The position numbers and the translations under genes are program-made. The notes beneath the pieces were generated by a model that worked only from the letters and a program-made list of their open reading frames with translations, made no database searches and was not told where the DNA came from. From Oscarella lobularis (Eukaryota > Porifera > Homoscleromorpha > Homosclerophorida > Oscarellidae), in assembly GCF_947507565.1 (NCBI RefSeq), contig NC_089181.1, positions 1,806,134-1,870,133 on the forward strand: DNA of 64,000 bases. The letters run 5' to 3'. Below are positions 1 through 12,020 of the stretch, one piece after another; positions within the stretch are counted from its first letter, which is position 1, and every line of letters starts with the position of its first letter.

Positions 1-1095
1 TGTCAACTGACTTCGTGGTATTTTCAACAACTCCAATTCGAGCCGCAAACCTTTTCCCTAGTTCAACTGCTACGCATTCCTTTTGCACCAGCGTGTCGGA
101 AGTGTAGCTGATTCCTGCTTCACATGTGCTGCCGGTGTTTTCGATCTTCAGAAGAAACTGAAGCGGAACAGTACTTAGGGGTTTGGATGATATGGCCGGA
201 TTTGGAAAATCTTCTAGCGTCAATGCAACAGCGTGCAATCCCAGCGTGGTCGCTTTATAGTGAATGACACAGGGATCCTAAAAAATCCTTTAGCAAACAT
301 TTTAACGCTGACACGGTCGTCTTTACTTCGTCCAAAATAGCTCCGCTAAGAGAATTGCAAACGCCTCCACACTCGTTCATCGAATCAGTTCTCACTGCCC
401 AGCGACATCTCACCTTATCGCCATCTGGATCGTCAGTGTGAATAGGCAGAGAATAGGAACAGTGTTGCTTTAGTCGAATGATGGGAGATGTTGCTGAAAT
501 CGGCGATGAATTGATTTTTCCAGTATCACGACGAACGTTCAGATCAATGGTAGTTGATACGATCCAATCACCATCACGGCCGACTACAAGTGACGATATC
601 CAGCAACAACCAGTAAAACTGCATAAACGAAGAACGTTACCACGTAGAGAATAGGTCATAGTGCAGTTTGACTAACCCAATCACAAAAGGTCCATCAGTA
701 CTGAAAGTATAATTAAACGTGTTTTCTCCTTGTGACCAGTCTTCCGTCACGCTGTACCCAGTACAGTGCATTTGCGCTGTACTCACTGGATTTGCACTGC
801 AGCCAGAAAGACATGACCATGAACCAAATCCAATCAGTGATGAGGAAGAAATTGTCGTGTCGTTGCAAAAGGAGCTGGATCGTCTCCAGCCAAGTTGGAA
901 AGAAAACGTCACCTATGACGCATCCCAAGCAGCGTGAGAAAACAAGGCCACGTGACGTCGTTTCAGTTCTACCTTTCTCGCGACGACGGGATCGGGCTTC
1001 CACGTAATAATTCCTCCTCGAAAATGAGAGCCAACGACGTAGAAAAGAAGCACGTCAAATACCAAACCGAAGAACAGAAATTTTCCTCCGAGCAT
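1..1095 (-). CDS. VWDE-like membrane or secreted protein, 5' part only (copy A)
   Basis: Partial gene running off the left edge. Readable exons are 1095-973 (hydrophobic signal peptide followed by SHFRGGIITWKP), 912-677, 618-327 and 277 to beyond base 1; all have GT-AG borders and join in frame. The translation matches, exon for exon and in intron phase, the first four exons of the VWDE-like gene at 11575-3383, sharing for example DTGKINSSPISAT and HTDDPDGD. It is therefore a tandem paralogue with the JMJD8-like gene lying between the copies. Cysteine-rich spacing (CCWIS, ECGGVC) suggests an extracellular module. Only the N-terminal domain is visible, so whether EGF and vWD modules follow is unknown. 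The start is the ATG at 1095 because it opens a classical signal sequence. Confidence 0.75.
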
Positions 1096-1422
1096 TTCCG
1101 GTCCAAGTCAACTGCCGAAATAAATAAATGATTCACGTTATTGCTTAGCTAGTTTGCATGATTTTCGCACGATTTTCGCACGCAAGCCGCAGAACGCAAG
1201 CACTTGTGCGATGGAAGAGCACGCGTCGACATCGGATGCTCACATGCAAGCGTCAAGATATAGGGAATGGAAAGCACTGAAAGCGCAGAACTCGCCTTGA
1301 CGTCGTTTTGCGACTGGAACCGTACAAGGCACCGCAAAAAAACAAATCCCCACTTCAATGCACGTGATCCCTCACGAGATGTCAACTTCTCGGAAGGACT
1401 GGGGATTACCCTGGAGCTAATT
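1096..1422. other. Intergenic, upstream of VWDE-like copy A
   Basis: About 330 bases between the start of copy A and the stop of the JMJD8-like gene, both on the minus strand. It should hold the promoter of copy A and the 3' UTR of the JMJD8-like gene. A direct repeat of gattttcgcac occurs at about 1160-1182. No coding exon with usable splice sites was seen. Confidence 0.5.
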
Positions 1423-2916
1423 TCAATCTGTTTCATCTTCTTCTGATCTAAGTGCGTCAACCTTTTTCATCATGCGCTTTGCTTCGCTGAAATAGCCTAA
1501 ATCTTCATAAATAGACGCCATCTGTTCAAAACAAAACGGGTTCGAGGGATTCAAAACGGCTGCTCTCTTGTACAACCGCAGAGCCGACTTCAAATCTCCT
1601 CGTTCCAAAGTCACGTGGGCAAATGCCAGATTCACGTCAACGTGCATTGGATTTAAATCGAATGCCTTTCTGCAAAGTCGCTCAGCTTCGTCCGTATTCC
1701 CTACGTCTATTAGATATTGAGCCAATGTCGTGTACGCAATGACAAATAGAGGATCGATCTCAATAGCCTTTTGAATCATCGACATTCCCTCGTCCTTCTT
1801 CCCACTTTCAAATAACATTTCCCCAAACTTGTGATGAGCTTCCGAAGAAGACGGCAACATCTCGACCATTTCCCCGTACTTCTTCGCAATTTTCTCGTAC
1901 AACACCACGCGTTCTCGATTATTCGACACGCCATTCAACTGATTGAACATCTCGGTGCAGTCATAGATGATTCTTTCCACCGGCAACACGGCCTCTTTCT
2001 TCTGCCATCCCACAGCCAACGTGTCTCCAATGTTCAACGTGCCGTGATAATAAGACTCGGGCAGATACAAAATCTCCCCGGCTTCCTGAATGCATTCCAA
2101 CGGTAATTTAGCGTCGTCCAATTGCGGATAGACCTTCCGGAACCACTCGAGCTGACTGAAACCCGGCCACACGCCGCCGGGCGGCGTCGTCTCGGGCGGA
2201 TAGAGAAACCAACGCTTTCGACCGTAAACGACGCCGTTCCACGCGTCGGCGTGCTTGTGAAAACTCACGCCCGATCGCGAACCGCCCATAAAGAAAAAAC
2301 TCGCGTCGGTGTCGCTGGAAACGCGAAGGAAGTCGGGCGGACGAAGAGTTTTCGCTAGGCCACTGTCGCGATAGAAATTTCGATCGAAAACGTAGATGGG
2401 TTCGTCTCGCGTCGTCGCGTTATCGAGTTTTCGCACGAAATCGTCGAAAGGCGAGCGAACGTTGCCGACGCCGCCTTGTCGAACGATTTCGAGCGAGTTT
2501 CCGTACGATATCGACCAGTCGCCGTAGCGTTTGCTGAGCGAGGAGCGCGTGAAGAGATCCGGACGCGTCCATTCTGCTGTCCCGTTGGGAAATGTGACGA
2601 TAATGGGGCTCTTGTAACGGTAGTTTGCTTCGAATTCGTCGCTGGTAAGAGAGGCAGCGCTTTTGCGTTCGATCGTGCAGCGCGGTGTGTCGAGGAGCGC
2701 GAGGTCTTGGGCCGTTCCAAGTTTCCAGCCTCCGACTGGCTCTGTTCTCCGCTCGCTGATCGACTGATGCACAAAACTATAGTAGGCCGCAATTGCGACA
2801 AGTGCGAGAACAGACGACAGTATTAGAAGCCTTAGATCGCCGGCAAAACCGCGTGCCATCACACTGCCATGTGCTGGTATTACGACGTCCGTAACGTTAG
2901 TAGAGCGCGGAACCAT
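1423..2916 (-). CDS. JMJD8-like JmjC protein with C-terminal TPR repeats
   Basis: Single-exon gene of 497 codons. A short cytosolic N-terminus precedes one membrane helix (about residues 29-48), predicting a type II, lumen-facing protein. Residues 205-310 resemble the JmjC domain of the ER-lumen protein JMJD8: a GVSFHKHADAW segment (His220, His222), GRKRWFLYPPE at 232-242, and a second histidine in YYHGTLN (His291). After this come about four tetratricopeptide-like units (roughly 345-480), for example AIEIDPLFVIAYTTLA. Vertebrate JMJD8 ends soon after its JmjC domain, so the TPR tail is an extension or fusion. The HxD iron site is not canonical (His-Lys-His-Ala-Asp), so hydroxylase activity is uncertain. 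An alternative start at Met20 keeps the anchor helix. Intronless among intron-rich neighbours, and sits between two VWDE-like paralogues. Confidence 0.8.
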   Translation of the reverse strand: MVPRSTNVTDVVIPAHGSVMARGFAGDLRLLILSSVLALVAIAAYYSFVHQSISERRTEPVGGWKLGTAQDLALLDTPRCTIERKSAASLTSDEFEANYRYKSPIIVTFPNGTAEWTRPDLFTRSSLSKRYGDWSISYGNSLEIVRQGGVGNVRSPFDDFVRKLDNATTRDEPIYVFDRNFYRDSGLAKTLRPPDFLRVSSDTDASFFFMGGSRSGVSFHKHADAWNGVVYGRKRWFLYPPETTPPGGVWPGFSQLEWFRKVYPQLDDAKLPLECIQEAGEILYLPESYYHGTLNIGDTLAVGWQKKEAVLPVERIIYDCTEMFNQLNGVSNNRERVVLYEKIAKKYGEMVEMLPSSSEAHHKFGEMLFESGKKDEGMSMIQKAIEIDPLFVIAYTTLAQYLIDVGNTDEAERLCRKAFDLNPMHVDVNLAFAHVTLERGDLKSALRLYKRAAVLNPSNPFCFEQMASIYEDLGYFSEAKRMMKKVDALRSEEDETD

Positions 2917-3382
2917 ACACTAGACGATGGTAGACGATGCTGTTGAAAAAAATACAACAAATTAAACCACAAATTAGTAGAAATAGTACTGTGCGTAGAA
3001 CCTTCCGAAAACATTACCCACTATACGAATTGAAAACGAATCGAGTTACTACTAGTAGTTCACTGTGCCAAGCATTCGGGTAAGTCTTAAACAATTGAAG
3101 AATTTTTGATGCAATGTAATGTGCAATTTTGAAATAAGGTACAGTAAAACCTGCGTAATCCGGTCACCTCTTGGCCAAAATTTTGGGAGACCGGATTAGC
3201 ATTAGCAGGTTTCACTGAAACTGGGCTATACCACAACGACCTTTTTATTCCGTTATAAGACACAGCAACACACATAAGCAACATCAAATCACAGCAGTGA
3301 CAGCAGCCTGAGCACACCAATATCAGCAACAGTCCAATTATATGAAGAAGCAAACAAGTAAGCACGCGACATTAGCCTTACC
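2917..3382. other. Intergenic with a small palindromic repeat
   Basis: Gap between the JMJD8-like start and the VWDE-like stop, both minus strand. It holds the JMJD8-like promoter region and the 3' UTR of the VWDE-like gene. The only structured element seen is the imperfect inverted repeat at 3142-3217. Confidence 0.5.
3142..3217. mobile_element. Short hairpin MITE-like element
   Basis: The left end reads CAGTAAAACCTGCGTAATCC and the right end, read on the other strand, CAGTGAAACCTGC followed by TAATCCGGT. The arms are thus imperfect inverted repeats of about 30 bp with a tiny loop. TA flanks the left side; the right flank is AA. CAGT..AACCT..TAATCCGG ends resemble pogo/Tigger-type Tc1/mariner termini, so this looks like a decayed miniature element in the 3' flank of the VWDE-like gene. 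Confidence 0.5.
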
Positions 3383-6300
3383 TCACATTTCGCCGGTTTC
3401 TGCTATTTCTCCTGCGTCGTCAAAAATCGGATTGCAAACTTGAAATCCCGATTGAGTTGCTTCGATTTTCAAGTCTCCAGCTCCTCTTGGCGGCAGCACA
3501 ACAGGCATATCATCAAATTTCATTTGGTATCTACAGTAGTATGATCAGATTTTACATTGCGATAGACAGTACATACGCTTTCGTCTTTTTCTTTTTTGCT
3601 CTGACAACAGCCACGACAAGCGCAATAACGATTAGAATGACTCCGCCAACCAAAATCAAAATGATGGCCCACAAAGGTAATAAGGAACTACTGTCGCCGC
3701 CTAGAGATTAATTAAAGACCAGGTTGAAATCACGTACGGGTTTAGTTTAGTCTGTACCTAGTAATCCTTCGCAGAAACTTCCCTCGTAACCGTTATCACA
3801 AGTGCACCTATTTTCACCCATGCACTGTCCGTGGCCCGAACAGTTACCAAAACACAGCGATTCAGAGCACAAATCTCCAGTAAATCCCTCATAGCAGTCA
3901 CACACATTGGGGCTAGTACAATTTCCGTTGTCGTTGCAGTTACTATCGCACACAGGTTCAGAGCACGATAGTCCTGTATATCCTTGATAGCAGATGCACC
4001 GGCCAGGCTCCAAACATGAGCCATGACCGTTGCATTCATTAGGACAAATCGGACTAGAACAAGTCTCGCCCTTATAATCCTTGTGACAAACGCAAGTGTA
4101 CGGCTTGGTACAGTTGCCGTTACCAGAACAGTTATCAAAACACATGGGATCGGCGCAAAACTTTCCGCCGTATCCCGCATAGCAGAGACAGTCGTTTGGA
4201 TTGATGCAGTTGCCGTGGCCAGAGCAATCGTCGACGCATACCGGGGTATCGCAAAAGGATCCCGTGTATCCCTCATGACAGACACACTGATCGGGGCCGA
4301 AACATGCACCGCGACCGGAACAGTTTGCAAAACACAGAGGAGTAGAACAAAACCGGCCCGTGTACCCAGCGTAGCATGCACACTCGTCTGGACGGAAGCA
4401 AAATCCATGACTGGAGCAGTTCATGTGACAAATAGGAGTGGAGCAAAACTGTTCTGAGTAGCCGTCATCACACTGACAATCGTCAGGACCAGTGCACAGG
4501 CCGTTGCCAAAGCAGTTCATCGAGCACACGGGATCGGAGCAAACTTGTCCTGTATATCCTGCGTCGCAGCCGCAGATTTCTGGAGCTAGGCAGGATCCAT
4601 GGTTAGAACAGTTCCCGAAGCACAGTGGCGTAGAGCAAATTGGGTCAGCATACCCAGAATCACACACGCATTCGTTCGGACGAGAGCAGAGACCGTGACC
4701 AGAACAGTTGGAAACGCAGATAGGAGTAGAACAAAACAATTCCGTGTAGCCGGCGTCGCAGTTGCATTCATCCGGACTCAAACATTTCCCGTGACCAGAG
4801 CAGTTCGTGAAACACAGTGGTGTCGAGCAAATTCGATCAGAATATCCAAGATCACACACGCACTCATCAGGACGAGAGCAATGACCGTGACCAGAGCAGT
4901 TCATAAAACACATCGGAGTCGAGCAAATCGAGTCCGTGTATCCAGGATCGCACACGCATTCACCAGGACGAGAGCAAAGACCGTGACCGGAACAATTTGC
5001 GACGCACAACGGTGTGCCGCAAAATTGACCCGCGTATCCCGAATCGCATTGGCACACGTCTGGATCCAAGCACTGTCCGTGATCGGTGCAGTTCATAAAA
5101 CAGAGCGGAATAGAACACACGTGATCGGTGTATCCAAATTCGCACACACATTCTTCTGGCCGATTGCACTGGCCGTGACCGGAACAATTGGTCGCGCAAA
5201 TTGGAGTAGAGCAATATTGTCCTGTGTAGCCGACGTCGCATAAGCATTCATTTGGACTAATACACGTTCCATGACTGGAACAATTATCATGGCATACCGG
5301 TGTAGAACAGTCGTTCCCAACATAACCGTTTCGACATGTGCAGACATTTGGACCATTGCACACGCCGTGATAGCTACAATTCGAAAGATCGTCGCAAGTC
5401 CAGTCGTCGCACAACGATCCTGTCCAGCCTGAAGAGCAGGTGCACGTCCCGTTGGCTGAGCAGTTACCGCGTACTACACAGGAAGCACGTACTAAAGCAA
5501 ATCCTACTTTCTTTCATTCTCCTTACCTTGTATTTCACACAGATCTCCATAATAACCTGGGTCGCAGGAGCATCTTCCCGGTGCAACACACACGCCACGA
5601 CCACTGCACTGAACGCTAGAATTTCTGTCAACGTTTCGCTCCGAAAGACAGCGAGGAACGTCGCACGCAAAACCCGTCCAGTTTCGGCTGCATTCACATA
5701 AATCATAATCAATGCAATCGCCATTTCCTGCGCGGAAAGAAATGACAGTTTATTCCACTTATGCACAACCCAAGAACTCACCCGAACAAAAATCAAGATT
5801 CTCACACGATGGATCGGAACAATCCTGACCTGTCCATCCGCCCAAACAGGAGCATAAATGAGCACCGACGCACTTTCCCTGATTCGAACAGTCGGACGGG
5901 CACAGAGAGTCGGTACAAGAAGGCCCCGCGTATCCTTCGTAGCACAAACATGACGAACTACTCAGACAAATGCCGTTACCGCTGCAGTTCTGCATAGCCG
6001 GACACTGAATCGGCTCATCACACGCTGGAAAAGCGAACCCTGCGTCGCACTGGCACTTGTCTATACCAATGCACTTTCCGTTGCCCGAGCAGTTGTTGAC
6101 GCTATAGCACGTAGGAAAGCTGCAGCTGCCGCCTTCCCAACCCACGTTGCAGTCGCACAATCCATCAGAATTACAAATTCCGTTACCTGTACGAAATAAT
6201 GCTTTAAACCCGCGGCGCAGCGGTGACATACCTGAGCAGTTTTGAAAACTTTCACAAGTGGGAGCAGAGCATCCAGGACCAGACCAATTCGGCAAGCACG

Positions 6301-9300
6301 CGCATTTTCCGCCCTCTAAGCAAACACCTCTTCCGGAGGAGCAAGGGCTCCCTAATGGGCAAACGACCCTTTGACTGCAATCGGGAAGAGAATAGCCAGG
6401 GCGGCAAAGACATTCATCGGTCGCTTTGCAGCGGCCTTGACTCGGAGACGTGCAGTTTCCAACCGCAGTGCACGTAGCTATATGCGCAACAAACGATGAT
6501 AGATTAGAGTCGCTCTCCGCAACAAACCTTCAATGCACTGTCCTTCATGAAATACAAAGCCGAAGTTGCATTCGCAGAATCCATCAGAGCAGTAACTGTT
6601 ATTAGGACAAATTCCGCGTCCTCCTGTGACATACCGTTGTTAATTAGCCAAAGAGATTACTGCAAAGAAACTACCTTCACTGCAGTCGTCTCCACTCCAG
6701 AAACCGAAGCAAACGCAAGTATTATTTACGCAATAGCCGTGGTTTGAACAATCATTTGGACAGTTTCCTTTGCACGAAGAAAACGAGAGTCAAGCAAACG
6801 TTGTAGCTAATGACTAGTCTTTTATCCTACCGATCATAAAAGCGTTTTGATCGGCAAACGACGTATCGCCAGTTACAACAACGTCGAGGACACAATCGTT
6901 CAGTAATCCTCCAGTCAGTCCTTGAGCTCTACACACTCTTTGAGCATTCTACGTAAAAAGAATCAGACTCTGGCATATGAAACAGCAATTAACTACCGAT
7001 ATAACGAAGCTGCTATAGCCAGACAAATGATATTGAGGAACAAATTGGGCATCAGTGTATTCTTTTCCTGCCACATCGGACGGACGAAAATTGGAAGCAT
7101 TCCATGACCACGCTGACCCTGCCTGAGAATGAAATACAGAGCTCACCTTCCCTAAATACTCATTCAAGCAGAGAGATACTCGTAAAATATCATCTGTGCT
7201 TACAAGCGTCTCCAAAAGAATTGGCACTGCGAAGTACTCCATCTGGACCCGCCAAGTCGTTGCCTGTATTGTCGTCCATCACGCCGCAAAGGCCAGTTGT
7301 CTTGCCTTCCAGGACGACCGATGCTCCAAGGCCTAAATCTAGGTACTGACGGCCTACTGGTGAGCTATAGATTGCTTCCACGTTGACGCTGATTCCGTTC
7401 CGGTATTGAAACAAATAGGAAACGAGCACCTGAGGATTTCTTCCCCGATTAGCCGACAGGGTCACGTCACCATTTGCCAGTTCCATTTGATTACCGACGG
7501 GCAAAGCGTGCGAACTTCCGTTAATTCTGCAAGCGCACAGTAAAAATGTGTTAGACGCAGACGTTACCATATCTACCTGATCAACGCTTGACGGGCACTT
7601 CCCGTGTTGTTCCCGATAGAAACAACACTGACGACTTCACTGCCAACTTTTAGGACCACAGCTCCAAGCAGAGACGTCTTCTTGTACTTGAAGAAAGCCA
7701 ATTGATAGCCAAAATCGTTCTGGCGACTGATGCAGCCCCAAAAGACGCCAATTCCGAAATAGTTGTATTTCAAACCTAAGCGTGTGTAAGAGAGTGCTTA
7801 CGTATAAGACGAACCCTATGTACCGTCAAGTGTTTGCAGGTGAGGATCGCCAAAAACAGGAGAAGGTGGCAGGCTGTTGCAGCAGGAGCCCTGCCAGCGA
7901 CCCCGGCATCGACAAAACGATTTTCCGCCACCGGGCGATGCGACGCACATGCCGTGGTTAGAGCACGGCGAAGGATTGCATCCACAATCGGGTTCGTCGC
8001 ATTTTTCTCCCTGATATCCTTTCTCGCAAAGACATTTGCAGTTTTGATTGGGATCCCTCAAGCCTCGAACACAACCTAAAGGTCTTGCGTAATGTCCAAA
8101 ACACCCTACTTTTTTACACACAAACCTTTATCACTTTTCGACAGCGCCTTCGGCTGATACTTCAGCGTGTCCTTGAATATCTCCCAACTGTAAGCTTTTT
8201 CGTTCCTGTAGTGCTTGAACCAGAAGTGCGCTTGCCCTTGAATGTCGCTTTCCGTCGGAATGACGTGTTGAGCAGAAAATAGCTTGGCTCGAGCAACTAG
8301 AGCAGAAACAAGAGGTAGGTGCAAATCCTTGATCGTCACGCTTCTCATATCGATGTCGAAGGTTTTTCTTATACTGTCAAATTTTCTATCCATTTCGCCA
8401 TTCTGTGAAACATTTGCCAGCCAAGAAACGTCCGTCTGCCATATTCCCGCACGGGTTTCAATTTCGTCCGTAAGGGTGCAAAATGTGCCGCGAGCATTGC
8501 CATATTCACTTTCGACCCACGCCATTCGAAGCATCATGCCGTTGTCGTGAGTAAATACTCTTGATTCTTGGATAATACGTATGACTGCTTCAACGACCGC
8601 CTGGCCTCTCGCCTGAAAGCCCCTTACGTCTACTTTTACCGGTCCGTCTAAACATTAGTAGCAACTAGGGACAACCAACAGTAAGCCAAACTGACTCACC
8701 GCATCTAAGGGAGTTGAAGGGCCTAGCGTGTTTGCCACTACCTCCAGATCCTAATCAGTAAAACAGTAATTTTTGATCTCTAAACGTCATTACGCGACGA
8801 TTTCACCTGCGCTGCCGCTATCTCCCGGGCCCTTCGTTGGCGCATCGTCAGGAACGGGACTCGATGAAGGCGGCACTCCCAACGGACATTTCGCTTCGTT
8901 CCACGTCGGACAGTAATTCGCACCGACGGATTGGTAGCTGAAACACGTCGCGTAATTTCTGCACGCTTTCTGAAGACGATCGCAGTACGAAAGACTTCCA
9001 CGTCCAGACAATCGCGGTGTTTGGCTGTCAATGCAGCGTTCGTTGCAATCCCTACTCGAGATTTGATCAGAGCAGCTCGCCTTTGTGCAAGCGGGAGTCG
9101 ACGCGTCGACGGCAACCATGCAACCGTAGTACAACCACGTACGACAATCATGTCTTCCAACAGCGCCATCGGGACCGTTTCCCGAACCGGCCATGCATCG
9201 GCGATCGGAATCGCACCACCCGCAACCCAGAGTAGACGTACACGAAGAGCACGTACGATGAACGGAACACAGGTCCACGGAGCAAGCGGGTCCGGTCCAT

Positions 9301-11575
9301 CCAACGTGACAAGAGCAGACTTCGGGAGCGACACAGTCGCCGTGTCCGGAGCAGCGAGCCATGCGATAGCAAGTTGGATCTGAGCACGAACTTCCAAACC
9401 AGCCTTTGTCGCAGTCGCAGAGGCCATTTCCTAGGCAGATGCCGTGTCCGCTGCAGTTGCCTGAGCAGTCGATTGGTCGGTCCGGTCTGTAGCACGTGTG
9501 TTTGTTGGGTGCCAAAATGTCTCCAATTGAGCAGCGGCATCGGTAGGAGCCGTAGGCACTGTTCAGCGTTTCGCAAACTTTCTGACAAGATCCTCTGCCG
9601 CCATTGCCTTCACACGGATCGGAGCTTGTATTCACTGCACGAATCAAAGTAATAGAGTGAAAGAATAGCATCGATAAACGTCCACTTACCAGTCGGAAAG
9701 GACCACATTGTGCGATCTCTAATGCCCCCAAAGGGTATCCCGTCTCCAGCGCACGACGCTCCCAGACCGACTACGGCGCCGTTGTCAATGGTTATGTAAT
9801 GAATAACATTGGGAGCGAGACGAATTGACCAGGGAAGGTAAAACGTGAGACTTGTGTTCTTGATGAGAACTGCCGAAGCGGAAAGCGTGTTGACCGCGGC
9901 TATTTGCCGCGACGAGGCACTTGGTAGAGCGTTGAGAGTCGCAGCGTTGGTTTCATAGATTCTTATATAGCGTGGCGATGCAGGTCGAGTAACCTGCACA
10001 CCAAGCAAAAGTATGGACATCAATACAGTATATTGATATTGCTATATGCCTACCTCTTGGGTAAAAGCGACGGCAAATTTCTTCTGATAAAGTTGTGTCG
10101 TTTCGTTCACAGGTCTCTGCGAGCCGGGAACAATTTCAGGTGGATCAGCTAGAAGGACCCTTTAGATAGAATTACGTACTCGCCACTATGATTATACCTC
10201 CAGCCAAAATGGTAATACATCGTTGTTTCAGGGTAACGCTATACGTACGTCATCAGCATTAGCATAGCCAAAAAACGCAACTCACCCCAGAGTGTCCAAG
10301 GCGCTGAAGCAAAAGACGTGAGATCCCTTTTGAGCCTGAGTAGGCGTCCATGTCACGTCAACGTATCTTTTAGGATAGACTCCTTGAATGTTTGACTTAC
10401 TAGTACCGACGGAAGCCACTATTAGTACTTCCTTGAGACTGAAAAAAACAGCAGGTTACGAGTCATGGGTCACTAGCTCTACACAGTCGTGTACCGAGCA
10501 GCGGAAGTTTCCACAACACCGATCCTCGTCTTAAAAGCTCCGTTAGATTTCAAAGCGACGCATTGGTTGTCCGACATGGTGTCATTTGTGTATGTCAAAG
10601 TTCCACCGCATTTGGCACCAGCTGCTTTGGCGTCAACTTTAATCAGAAACTGAAGAGGAACTTTACTGAGGGGTGTTTTAGACGATGCTGTTGAAAAATC
10701 CTCTATCATCAGAGACACGGCGTGCCAGCCTAAAACGGTGGCCTTGTAGTGAATTATGCATGGCCTCTAAAATCAAGAAAATTATAACAAATTGAACCCC
10801 GAAAATTGTTAGAAATCGTACTGCGCTTAACGTTGCACCAGAGAGACTTCCGCAAACACCGCCGCACTCATCAACGCCGCCAGTGACCTTTTGTGCCCAT
10901 CGACACTTCACCACGTCACCGTCTGGATCGTCCGTATGAATCGGAATACTATAATCGCAGTACTGCTGGAGGCGGATGATGGGAGCCGTAGCGGATATGG
11001 GAGAAGAGTTGATTTTTCCAGTGTCACTTCTCACACTCAAATCAACTGTAACAGGAACTGACCAGCCGCTTCCACCTGCTACAAGAGAGATCCAGCAACA
11101 GCTTGCAAACCTTTAGTAAATACTGGTCTCACTACACTGTACTAAATTAGAAAAATTATCCTCACCGTATCACAAAAGGACCGTTCCCAGTAAATTTGCT
11201 TGTAAACGTGTTCTCTCCCTGAGTCCAATCCTCTGATACGCTGTAGGCAGTACAGATGAATTGAGTGCTGCCTACCGTGCCACTGCAGCCAGAATAGCAT
11301 GACCAACTTCCGCCTCCTATTAGCGTTTGAGCAGCTATCTTTGCGTCATCGCATTGCACACTTGTTTTTCTCCAGGCAATTTTAAATGAAAATATCACCT
11401 ACAAAAAAACGAGAGATCTACGTATGACAAGCGCACGTGATCAATGGAAGCTTACAGTTCCTTTGACGCTTGGATGAGGTTTCCAAGTAATAATAGCGCC
11501 TCGAAAATGAGAAGCTTTCGCTGGCAATGCGCAGAAGCCAACAAAGAAGGCAAGAAAAGCAAACCGAAGACGCAT
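3383..11575 (-). CDS. VWDE-like type I membrane protein: N-terminal cysteine-rich domain, EGF, PSI, vWD, EGF array, TM
   Basis: Large multi-exon gene. Exon 1 (11575-11456) encodes a signal peptide and SHFRGAIITWKP. Later exons give a cysteine-rich N-terminal region (11398-10480), then EGF modules and a PSI-like cysteine cluster with GCGWCDSDRRC (9620-8790). The vWD domain spans about 7840-7190: it opens with FGDPHLQTLDG and ends with GLCGVMDDNTGND. EGF modules follow, including one exon, 5473-3758, with 17 tandem EGF repeats of about 32 residues (pattern NCSGHGxC..P.EC.C..GY). Exon 3700-3577 encodes a membrane helix (WAIILILVGGVILIVIALVV) followed by a basic stop-transfer run, and exon 3530-3383 a cytoplasmic tail of about 48 residues ending at TGA 3385-3383. 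The architecture matches the VWDE family (vWF D and EGF domain protein). A matrix or adhesion-receptor role is inferred. Paralogue of copy A at the left edge. Confidence 0.8.
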
Positions 11576-12020
11576 TTATTGGTTGATTTCAGTGGCACCG
11601 TACGACGTAGTTCAATGTATCTAAGACAAAGTCAACTTTCGCAATGATTTTAGTCACCTTACCAATCACGCACCTAACTTGAACGACCAGGAGACGGTGG
11701 CGGCGGCCAGGGATTGTCCCCAAAAATGTCCAGGATACACTTGACAGCTTGCTCTTATTGTTTTCTTTGAAAAGGTGTCTATCCCCCTCACCTTTCCTCC
11801 CCCGTAAGAGAATTTCCATATCGAAACTAATCGCGCCATCTGTCGGATCTTGCGTACAGTACGCAGAAAAGCGCAGAAAGGCGCTCTGTACGTAGTTTGG
11901 TCTACGTCATAGGCAATTTAAATCTGGCACGTGATACGCTTCCTCGCCCGACTTTCACTAAAGCCGTAGGAGAACGCGGCTGTTCCATCGGTGATCGCAG
12001 CGCCGCACTCAGCAGAAGGC
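11576..12020. promoter_or_regulatory. Divergent intergenic region between the VWDE-like gene and DAAM
   Basis: 445 bases separate the two start codons, which point away from each other. The stretch should contain both promoters. No TATA box or coding exon was recognised. A GT-rich cgcgccat/cacgtg-type stretch lies near 11845-11935. Confidence 0.4.

Noticed and set aside
4023-5243. Plus-strand repetitive Thr/Arg/Val-rich frames
   Set aside because: Antisense of the EGF-repeat exon; the periodicity comes from the 96-bp repeat.
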